Positions 61,301 through 64,000 of a stretch of 64,000 nt of DNA are shown here, in pieces (position 1 is the stretch's first letter; the number at the start of each line of letters is the position of its first letter). The stretch lies in NCBI RefSeq assembly GCF_001649575.2, contig NC_051443.1, forward strand, positions 6,029,138 through 6,093,137, in the 5' to 3' direction. Source of the DNA: Kryptolebias marmoratus. Lineage: Eukaryota; Chordata; Actinopteri; Cyprinodontiformes; Rivulidae. Below the pieces are notes generated by a model, which was given only the letters and a program-made list of their open reading frames with translations, searched no databases and was not told where the DNA came from. Both the position numbers and the translations under genes were made by a program.

Positions 61301-62801
61301 GCGCTACGCGACTTGTCGAAGTGCACTCGCCACAGCACGAACACTTGTTGCAGAATGTCCCAGCCTGACTCAAGGAGAAAAGCGGCAAAAGCAGCGTTCT
61401 CGGAGCTGGTCCTTCTCCACACGTGTGTGCAGTGGTTGTGCAGCAGTGAAGGAAGCTGGACCCACCCACTTGTTTTTCTATGAGTCAAGCATTTCATTTG
61501 CATTTGAACTGTGTCACTATAGATCTGCTCGGGAACAAGGCCTGTGACAGAAACAAGGAGCTGGTCAGATTTTCAGCACACTCTGTTCTGGAGAGGCAAT
61601 TAAAGGGAATGCATATCGCCTGCCGCCTTTCATGTCAGACTTCATTTTAAGTTGAGAAATGACAGAGTTGTCAGGGTCTTTTTTTTAATCTTTAAAAAAA
61701 CATGTGAGATCTCATGCCATATCCCAAGACCATATGCTCAAAGCACACGTTGAGAACAACTCTCAGCTACTACCATATCTACTTTTAGCTCAATATCTGT
61801 AAAACTGACTGAGTTGTCCACATGTTAGTGCTGGATATGGATGATTAGCTGTGGCTGCTATCTTGCACTGGATCAACTCCAAAAGTGAATCACTTGTGGA
61901 TGCACATCCACCGATTATTTCCTGAAAATTTCATTCGAATTTGTGCAGTGGTTCGTGAGATATTTTGCTAACAGACACATGCAGACAAGACAAAAAACAT
62001 CAGCTACCAAAAAAACTGCAGCGAACACATTCACGCATGGAGGAGGTGGGACTGAAATGGACAACATATTGTCCTGAAAGAGAGTCAGACGTTTCCACAA
62101 AAATAATCTGAATAAAGAAGAAGATGGAAGGAAATGCGGTTTCCATGAACTAACAGAGATCAATTAAATGAGCCAAATGCCACCCAAGGGAAGGGAAGAA
62201 AAACATCTCGTCTCTGCGCACCACGTGTCTCTGTGTGTAAAAGATAAAGCAGGAAGAACTGAACTGCTTTTTACGCGGAAAAAGGGGGCAGGACGGGGAC
62301 CACCACGCAGGAGGCGTCACTGCGGGACACTCCGTGTTTACTTTAAAGGGGTGACAGAATGAGTGGGACTCCGCCCAGCCTGGTGCACATGAACCAGAGG
62401 GGGGCTGGAGGGGGGACGACACAGAACCGAGAAAGGAAAAAGCTGGTGAGTTTTTTTAGGTGGATTTCCGGATTGCGCAAAGAGGACGCGCGTGGCTGGC
62501 GGCGCACACCGAGAGGCTCCTGTTCGGGAAAGATGCGCCGCTTGTGGACCCGGAGCGCCACTCCGGGCCAGCACGCGCTCACTTTCTCCGCCTAATTGGT
62601 GGTGACAGGCTCGTGGAAGGCAGATTAGAGCCCGCGATCGGTGCGCCCAAGAACAGAACATCAGTGCGAACTCGAAGCCAGCGGATTTACGCGCGAGCAA
62701 CCACTCGTCTTCGTCTCCACCTGGACCGAGGAGAGCCTCCGAGCGGTCAGAACCGGGCCGGACCTTCTCTAGGAAACTTACTTGCTCTTGTCGGAGCTCA
62801 T
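19238..62801 (-). CDS. slc4a4: Electrogenic Na+/HCO3- cotransporter NBCe1, whole coding span
   Basis: SLC4-family membrane carrier that moves Na+ with bicarbonate/carbonate, setting intracellular pH and driving epithelial bicarbonate transport. 26 exons with consistent phases give 1073 aa from MEDEAVLD (1080 from the upstream ATG), close to mammalian NBCe1-B. Order: B/C-type N-terminus with an autoinhibitory/IRBIT-type basic segment (R42-K55); cytosolic band-3-like domain (about 85-470); transmembrane domain (about 480-1000) with [40 protein letters not shown] and [17 protein letters not shown]; large extracellular loop with four sequons (N637, N643, N649, N656); Lys-rich tail. The RKT site (T50), a PKA target in mammals, is kept. 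VHVPKSY and the ETxL-type tail separate it from SLC4A7 and other NBCs. The gene spans only about 44 kb. Whether it is slc4a4a or slc4a4b is unresolved. Confidence 0.95.
19430..19760. mobile_element. Non-LTR retroelement-like relic in the intron before the last exon
   Basis: Starts after (CAAT)n and continues attttatttgtatagcacatttcagcagcaaggc, a phrase typical of fish LINE 3' regions, then ggtgggttttaagttgagatttaaagg and cttctcctcgtttggttctgg. There is no intact reading frame. Confidence 0.5.
19830..20880. repeat. Degenerate interspersed repeat, noncoding
   Basis: Long stretch in the style of fish DNA-transposon relics (aactttgactggacctttaaaacc; gaatcatggtccaatttgg; gatgggcagcaacagttgg). No transposase motif and no clear terminal repeats. 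Confidence 0.35.
21285..21352 (-). CDS. slc4a4: slc4a4 exon 25: dual-frame C-terminal exon
   Basis: A 68-bp exon between TTCCACAG and TGT|GTAAGT, read in two frames. After exon 24 it gives [14 protein letters not shown] and stops at TGA (21309-21311), the A/B-type end. After exon 23 directly it gives [19 protein letters not shown] and continues into exon 26. The two-frame arrangement is the same as in mammals. Confidence 0.88.
21632..21725 (-). CDS. slc4a4: slc4a4 exon 24: alternative 94-bp cassette
   Basis: Acceptor CTCCTACAG, donor GATA|GTGAGT. It encodes [20 protein letters not shown] and so on, matching the mammalian A/B tail (SDxPxSExVPxIKI). Length is 31 codons + 1, so inclusion or skipping switches the C-terminus. 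The human counterpart is 97 bp. Confidence 0.9.
21843..22007 (-). CDS. slc4a4: slc4a4 exon 23: last TM to Lys-rich tail
   Basis: [36 protein letters not shown], a poly-Lys run and [12 protein letters not shown], then donor TTT|GTACGT. KKGS is kept (PKA site in mammals). If the donor is not used, the frame runs 22 codons further to a TAA at 21777. Confidence 0.93.
22093..22266 (-). CDS. slc4a4: slc4a4 exon 22
   Basis: 58 codons beginning [20 protein letters not shown] and ending AAIVFPVM, covering a loop and a membrane helix late in the transport domain. Acceptor CATTTCAG, donor ATG|GTGAGA. Confidence 0.95.
22817..23452. mobile_element. MITE-like element with inverted ends
   Basis: Left end caactgttctccagactttctgaagg and right end ccttcacaaagtctggagaactgctg are inverted copies. 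About 630 bp, noncoding. A partial relative of the left end appears at about 55195-55255. The exact boundaries and target duplication are uncertain. Confidence 0.5.
23490..23800 (-). repeat. R1 repeat family copy
   Basis: Reverse orientation, bounded at its left by the palindrome GCATTCCTTCAAGGAAT (23496-23512). Retains ctgtggcagccatcttgaatcag. Confidence 0.65.
24094..24162 (-). CDS. slc4a4: slc4a4 exon 21
   Basis: 23 codons, [20 protein letters not shown] then GVQ, between TTTTACAG and CAG|GTGAGT. This is one of the most conserved SLC4 segments. The exon is short enough to be missed by frame length alone. Confidence 0.95.
24533..24898. mobile_element. MITE with 23-bp inverted ends and tandem internal motif
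   Basis: TGGAAGTCCATTTCTGCCAC.. (24533-24555) pairs with ..GGCAGAAATGTGCTTCCA (24876-24898). The interior is a degenerate array of AAGTCATAATTATGAGAT-like units. Noncoding. Confidence 0.7.
25311..25383 (-). CDS. slc4a4: slc4a4 exon 20
   Basis: 24 codons: (R)[21 protein letters not shown] then ILK, a transmembrane helix. Acceptor TTTCCAG, donor AAG|GTACAG. Confidence 0.94.
25602..25618. promoter_or_regulatory. Two tandem CRE palindromes (TGACGTCA)
   Basis: TGACGTCA occurs at 25602-25609 and 25611-25618, within three ACGTCAGTG-like repeats, in the intron about 25 bases beyond the exon 19 donor. It matches the CREB/ATF consensus exactly. Function is not shown. Confidence 0.35.
25644..25822 (-). 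CDS. slc4a4: slc4a4 exon 19
   Basis: [20 protein letters not shown], then [20 protein letters not shown], then [20 protein letters not shown]. The [17 protein letters not shown] signature is diagnostic for the Na+-coupled SLC4 branch. Acceptor CCACTCAG, donor CAG|GTGAGA. Confidence 0.95.
25925..26625 (+). repeat. R1 repeat family, two units
   Basis: tctgttagcaaaatatcttatgaacc opens the first unit. The second carries agtcaacccagttcaagatggtgcc (about 26285-26309), and the copy ends with tccttcaagaaatgc. Confidence 0.65.
27177..27338 (-). CDS. slc4a4: slc4a4 exon 18
   Basis: 54 codons: [19 protein letters not shown], two membrane helices, then [19 protein letters not shown], an SLC4 hallmark. 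Acceptor TTTTCTAG, donor AAG|GTAGGT. Confidence 0.95.
27400..28350 (-). mobile_element. Internally deleted Tc1-type transposon in intron 17
   Basis: Inverted ends CAACCCCAATTCTGAAAAAG and TTTTGGAATTGGGGTTG, flanked by TA on both sides (27398-27399, 28351-28352), the Tc1/mariner target. The minus strand retains a transposase piece (about 27750-28133) with [10 protein letters not shown] and [13 protein letters not shown], the region of the first catalytic aspartates, but the rest is deleted or broken. Dead element. Confidence 0.85.
28879..28992 (-). CDS. slc4a4: slc4a4 exon 17
   Basis: 38 codons: [38 protein letters not shown]. One transmembrane helix and the start of the following loop. Acceptor TTTGCAG, donor AAG|GTAAAG. 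Confidence 0.95.
29831..30019 (-). CDS. slc4a4: slc4a4 exon 16
   Basis: 63 codons: [40 protein letters not shown], then [20 protein letters not shown] and PTT. It holds the fourth sequon (NDT, N656) and the two cysteines of the extracellular loop, then a membrane helix. Donor ACA|GTAAGT. Confidence 0.95.
30142..30194 (-). CDS. slc4a4: slc4a4 exon 15: 53-bp glycosylation micro-exon
   Basis: Encodes [18 protein letters not shown] with three N-glycosylation sequons (N637, N643, N649) in the extracellular loop. Acceptor TTTTCACCAG, donor CTG|GTATGT. Phases fit exons 14 and 16. Mammalian NBCe1 also has glycosylated Asn in this loop, but the local sequence is not conserved. Confidence 0.9.
31909..32171 (-). 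CDS. slc4a4: slc4a4 exon 14
   Basis: Largest exon (263 bp): [40 protein letters not shown], then [20 protein letters not shown] and a divergent loop with YDCRCMPG. It covers two transmembrane helices and the start of the extracellular loop. Acceptor CATTCAG, donor CCGG|GTACGT. Confidence 0.95.
32235..32880 (+). repeat. R1 repeat family, two units with intact terminal palindrome
   Basis: Runs from tctgttagcaaaatatc to GCATTCCTTGAAGGAATG (32851-32868), the cleanest copy of the end palindrome in the window. Confidence 0.7.
33410..33740 (-). repeat. R1 repeat family copy
   Basis: Reverse orientation: ctgtggcagccatcttgatttagg near 33608 and gatattttgccaacagaca at the right end. Confidence 0.65.
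34184..34317 (-). CDS. slc4a4: slc4a4 exon 13
   Basis: [20 protein letters not shown], then [20 protein letters not shown] and [16 protein letters not shown] lines the substrate site in SLC4 structures. Acceptor GTTGCAG, donor AGCAA|GTGAGT. Identified by similarity and splicing. Confidence 0.95.
34470..35070 (-). repeat. R1 repeat family, two units
   Basis: Reverse orientation. Core tggtggccatcttgaattag near 34737 and a second core gcagcaaccatcttgaatcagg near 35024. The left end has ttcccttgaaggaaa. Confidence 0.6.
35518..35678. mobile_element. Short foldback MITE (about 160 bp)
   Basis: AGTCCTGGAGGGCCACTGCC and onward pairs with the reverse complement at ..GTGGCCCTCCAGGACT, giving inverted ends of about 33 bp with a single-base difference. 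Noncoding. Confidence 0.75.
35690..36055. repeat. Retroelement-like relic
   Basis: tacagcgcgctacaataatcgaggc and cttacctggacaaaacggttttgattttggcaa are in the style of the same fish element group as the 19.43-19.76 kb relic. Noncoding. Confidence 0.4.
37250..37424 (-). CDS. slc4a4: slc4a4 exon 12
   Basis: [58 protein letters not shown]. Start of the membrane domain (TM1). Acceptor GTCTTTAG, donor CAG|GTAACC. Confidence 0.95.
37835..37963 (-). CDS. slc4a4: slc4a4 exon 11 with poly-glycine run
   Basis: [23 protein letters not shown], then eight glycines encoded mostly by GGA, then [12 protein letters not shown]. Linker between the cytosolic and membrane domains. The Gly run is longer than the four glycines of human NBCe1 and is repeat-prone DNA. 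Acceptor TTTTCAAAG, donor AGAAA|GTAAGT. Confidence 0.92.
38707..38861 (-). CDS. slc4a4: slc4a4 exon 10
   Basis: [52 protein letters not shown]. End of the cytosolic band-3-like domain. Acceptor TTTCTGAAG, donor AAAAG|GTCTGC. Confidence 0.95.
39680..40110 (-). repeat. R1 repeat family copy
   Basis: Left boundary palindrome GGCATTCCTTGAAGGGATGC (39692-39711). Retains ctgtggcaaccactttgaattagg and ends at gatattttcgtaacagacag. Confidence 0.7.
40556..40720 (+). mobile_element. LINE-type 3' end with (CACTT)n tail
   Basis: gtaaagcgctttggatcgccttg and gctgaaaagtgctatataaataaa are the typical 3' end of fish non-LTR elements, followed by CACTT repeats. Two copies of a 20-bp unit (catttagattatacatgatt) precede it. 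Only the 3' tail is present. Confidence 0.6.
40956..41043 (-). CDS. slc4a4: slc4a4 exon 9
   Basis: 88 bp: [29 protein letters not shown]. Core of the cytosolic domain. Acceptor TGTTTAG, donor GAG|GTACGT. Confidence 0.95.
41147..41304 (-). CDS. slc4a4: slc4a4 exon 8
   Basis: [53 protein letters not shown]. Acceptor CTCAACAG, donor ACAAG|GTACTC. Confidence 0.95.
41305..42823 (-). other. slc4a4: Intron 7, no features recognised
   Basis: A 99-residue plus frame at 41542-41841 lacks similarity and splice context and is not counted. No repeat could be named. Confidence 0.35.
42824..42900 (-). CDS. slc4a4: slc4a4 exon 7 (77 bp)
   Basis: [20 protein letters not shown] then KPEKDQ. A Ser/Thr-rich linker that matches the variable segment of mammalian NBCe1 (SHRNLTS...SDKPEKDQ). 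Length is not a multiple of three, so skipping would shift the frame. Acceptor CTGCACAG, donor CAG|GTAATG. Confidence 0.92.
43560..43602. repeat. (ATT)n microsatellite
   Basis: tattattataattattattattattattatt run within intron 6. Confidence 0.8.
45181..45360 (-). CDS. slc4a4: slc4a4 exon 6
   Basis: [60 protein letters not shown]. Cytosolic domain; [13 protein letters not shown] is an NBCe1 signature. Acceptor TTTTTAACAG, donor AACG|GTAGTA. Confidence 0.95.
45445..45605 (-). CDS. slc4a4: slc4a4 exon 5
   Basis: [53 protein letters not shown]. Cytosolic domain. Acceptor CGTCTAG, donor GTTG|GTAAGT. Confidence 0.95.
46508..46640 (-). CDS. slc4a4: slc4a4 exon 4: first exon common to all NBCe1 forms
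   Basis: [45 protein letters not shown]. In mammals the A form joins the shared sequence here. Acceptor CTCCCTGCAG, donor CAG|GTGAGT. A frame on this strand in another phase is a shadow. Confidence 0.95.
47570..47935 (+). repeat. R1 repeat family copy
   Basis: ctgttagcaaaatatctcttgaac opens it; aaaagatcatcttagtttaaaac closes it. The middle (agatggcc core) is eroded. Confidence 0.6.
47936..50400 (-). other. slc4a4: Intron 3 interior, no coding exon recognised
   Basis: Includes a stretch around 48.3-48.55 kb that resembles a degraded transposon and a poly-A run at about 50331-50352. This is where a kidney-type first exon would be expected; none was recognised. Confidence 0.35.
50410..50790 (-). 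repeat. R1 repeat family copy
   Basis: Reverse orientation with tggtgaccatcttgtatcaggttgac near 50698 and ttttggtttaaccttgaaaatcac near 50531. The right end is lost. Confidence 0.6.
50791..53314 (-). other. slc4a4: Intron 3, part nearest exon 3; nothing recognised
   Basis: Contains simple runs (T-run at 51202-51213, C-rich 52029-52046). Several frames of 60-110 residues without similarity. Confidence 0.35.
53315..53494 (-). CDS. slc4a4: slc4a4 exon 3: B/C-type basic N-terminal region
   Basis: 60 codons: [34 protein letters not shown], then an acidic Ser/Thr stretch and NILKPL. In mammals this is the autoinhibitory and IRBIT-interacting region, and the Thr in RKT (here T50) is a PKA site. 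Acceptor TTGTCACAG, donor CTCTCA|GTGAGT. Confidence 0.95.
53645..54345 (+). repeat. R1 repeat family, two units
   Basis: tctgttagcaaaatatctcaagaac at the left; aaaagatggccgccactaat at about 53782; a second unit from 53975; ends tttcctggaatgccagg. Confidence 0.7.
54981..55054 (-). CDS. slc4a4: slc4a4 exon 2: [11 protein letters not shown]-terminus
   Basis: AG|A then [35 protein letters not shown] and EEVE, the NBCe1-B/C start (ATG at 55053). The exon also reads in frame with an upstream ATG in exon 1. Donor GAAG|GTAAGA. Confidence 0.95.
55270..55945 (-). repeat. R1 repeat family, two units
   Basis: Reverse orientation, cores tattggccaccttgaattggg (about 55553) and ggggcagccatctttaaatagattc (about 55812); right end gaaattttgctaacagac. 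Confidence 0.7.
56589..57944 (+). mobile_element. Near full-length but dead Tc1-type transposon in intron 1
   Basis: Left end CAACCCATATCCAAAATGTT and right end ..CAGATTCGGGGTCG are decayed inverted repeats, relatives of the ends at 27400 and 28350, with a TA at the right side (57945-57946). The plus strand keeps transposase pieces: [15 protein letters not shown] (second catalytic Asp region) and RRVLVLN near 57430-57525, with frameshifts and stops throughout. No functional protein. Confidence 0.8.
57950..59630 (-). other. slc4a4: Intron 1 of slc4a4, nothing recognised
   Basis: Mixed AT-rich DNA with several sub-80-residue frames lacking similarity. Confidence 0.35.
59640..60620 (+). repeat. 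R1 repeat family, three units head to tail
   Basis: Longest array of the family here: unit starts near 59680, 59980 and 60270 (gttagcaaaatatttcatgaacc), cores ttcaagatggccactaaagcc and ttcaaggtggccaccacagcc, end ggcattcttccaaggaagg. Confidence 0.75.
60755..60780. repeat. (CCCT)n pyrimidine run
   Basis: acccccctccctccctccctgctgg, simple repeat. Confidence 0.7.
61480..61505. promoter_or_regulatory. AP-1 and octamer consensus pair in intron 1
   Basis: TGAGTCA at 61481-61487 and ATTTGCAT at 61496-61503, both exact consensus, in a CpG-containing non-repeat stretch (about 61170-61560) about 1.3 kb into the transcription unit. Possible intronic enhancer; inference only. Confidence 0.25.
61600..61985 (-). 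repeat. R1 repeat family copy
   Basis: Reverse orientation, gctgtggctgctatcttgcactggatc near 61850 and gagatattttgctaacagacac at the right end. Confidence 0.65.
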
Positions 62802-63170
62802 GGCGGCAGATTCGGGTTCTTTCAGCTGATAAGCCTGGTCTCCAGCAGCTGTCTCCGTCTGTTCCTGAGTTGTTTGCTTCGCTGTGGTGCGTTCTTCAAA
62901 AACAAACAAACCAAAAATAAAAAAAAAAGAGTTTAAAGTTTAAAAAAAACTTCGGTTCTGTTTCTGAGATGATGTCTCTGAGTTTACAAACGACCCTCAG
63001 ACCCAGCTGGACTCGTCCCCCGGGACAACATGTCAAAAGATAAAGCTGCTGCTGTGGAAGCGTGTGGACACTCGGCGCTCTGCGTGTCTTTTTCCATATT
63101 TAAAGCGCCATCCCTCCTCCTGCGTGACGCCACCTGAGGGGAGGGAAGGAGGGAAGGAGGGAGGGAGGCG
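62260..63170 (-). promoter_or_regulatory. slc4a4: CpG-rich promoter region of slc4a4
   Basis: CpG-dense around exon 1 (densest about 62440-62760), unlike the rest of the window. On the minus strand a TATA-like TTTAAATA lies at 63097-63104, so initiation near 63070 would give a 5' UTR of about 270 bases. A GGGAGG-type purine tract (63138-63168) sits just upstream. Start site not proven. Confidence 0.5.
62782..62801 (-). CDS. slc4a4: slc4a4 exon 1: possible upstream start (MSSDKSK)
   Basis: GCCGCCATGAGC is an excellent Kozak context; ATG AGC TCC GAC AAG AGC AA then donor GTAAGT. Joining to exon 2 (A|ATGGAG) keeps frame: [15 protein letters not shown]. So the protein may be seven residues longer than the MEDE start. 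If translation begins at MEDE, this is 5' UTR. Confidence 0.65.
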
Positions 63171-63174
63171 CACC

Positions 63175-64000
63175 CAATGCCTCCACTTTAATAATCACTT
63201 CTGCTGTTCACCAGAAAATCTCCAAAAAGCTTATTTCCACATTTTAAAAAAAACGACAAGATTCACGATCATTACTGAAACGTGTTGATCAGAACATGAA
63301 ACCGTTTCTTTGGGACTCTGATTATCACTAATTGACCTAAATAAGAAAAGCAAAACTTGAATTAGATTCTGATGTTTTGGATTTAAGCATCAAAGTGAAA
63401 CTGAAGCCGCTATTTTCATGGAGCTTCAGGTCCTATGGCTCCCACAGTGACAAGCTGGCACTTACAATGAATATATGGCCTGCTGTCCAACAGAACACAA
63501 ACTGGAGACCTCTGCTGGATCCATCTGCACAGCAGTGATCAGCAAGTGGCGGCCTGCGGGGCAGTGGCATGAGCAAGCTAGGAGCTTTAGGGCCACTAAG
63601 AAGAAAAGTGTAAATATTGGTAAAATAAAGTGTCAGTGTTGGGAAAAGGAAAAACCGTCTTTCAAGACTTAAAGCCCGAGGAAGTGAACCCTGCTGTGCT
63701 CCTGAAACGACAGTATATTTTTCATTTATTACTATTATATCTGAGGATTATGGGTTCGCTACAAGCTAACATGCAGTGTTTTAGCTGAACCAGCCCGAGC
63801 TGCAGTTTATTCCTTCCCAGCTGAATGTTGTTTGTTTCAGTCTTTTGCAATACGAGTCTCAAACACAGTGTCAAGAATATTTACACTTTAATCTAAAACA
63901 AAACAACCTTTTCTTCTGATACATCCTTATAGGAGAAGGGTGCCGTGGGGTTTAATATATTGTACATGGGCTTACTTTTTTTAAAGCAACAAAAAAAACA
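63175..64000. other. Upstream flank of slc4a4, nothing recognised
   Basis: AT-rich, no exon or clear repeat. A 65-residue plus frame (63475-63672) lacks similarity. Confidence 0.35.

Noticed and set aside
62460..62936. 158-residue plus-strand frame across the slc4a4 promoter
   Set aside because: Lies in CpG-rich DNA where stops are rare, overlaps exon 1 on the other strand, and has no family resemblance.
1..64000. CRISPR arrays, operons, phage or bacterial defence genes
   Set aside because: The window is vertebrate DNA with spliced genes; no direct-repeat/spacer pattern or polycistronic arrangement exists.

Overview
The window looks like nuclear DNA from a teleost fish. It is AT-rich, its introns are small, it carries fish-type Tc1 elements, SINEs and MITEs, and its two protein genes are split by canonical GT-AG introns. 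No bacterial, viral or organellar gene is evident. The exact species is not determinable by eye.

Two genes can be assembled, both on the minus strand. At the left (2365-4376) is a three-exon neuropeptide FF receptor 2 gene (npffr2, 437 aa). From 19238 to 62801 lies slc4a4, the electrogenic Na+/HCO3- cotransporter NBCe1. I resolved 26 exons with matching splice phases, giving a protein of 1073 aa from the MEDEA start, or 1080 aa from an upstream in-frame ATG. The order slc4a4 then npffr2 on the same strand matches the human 4q13 order SLC4A4-GC-NPFFR2, but I found no exons of GC (vitamin D-binding protein) between them.

The slc4a4 gene has a B/C-type N-terminus and two alternative C-termini. 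With the 94-bp exon at 21632-21725 the protein ends ...PNSPC (A/B type). Skipping that exon shifts the frame, and the protein runs to a last exon ending ...SSETEL, a PDZ-binding type tail like mammalian NBCe1-C. I did not find the NBCe1-A (kidney-type) first exon.

Layout: 1-2.3 kb is intergenic DNA with a cloverleaf-like repeat. 2.4-4.4 kb is npffr2, with a possible 5' untranslated exon near 5.75-5.95 kb. 6-19 kb is intergenic and full of repeat relics: a SINE with an intact target duplication, LINE fragments and a 1-kb inverted repeat. 19.2-62.8 kb is slc4a4. 62.3-63.2 kb is its CpG-rich promoter region.

The introns and flanks carry about fifteen copies, in both orientations, of one dispersed repeat family, plus two Tc1-type transposon relics and three MITE-like elements. 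NBCe1 moves bicarbonate and sodium across epithelial membranes and NPFFR2 is a peptide receptor. Nothing in the sequence suggests they act together; their adjacency is ancestral synteny.
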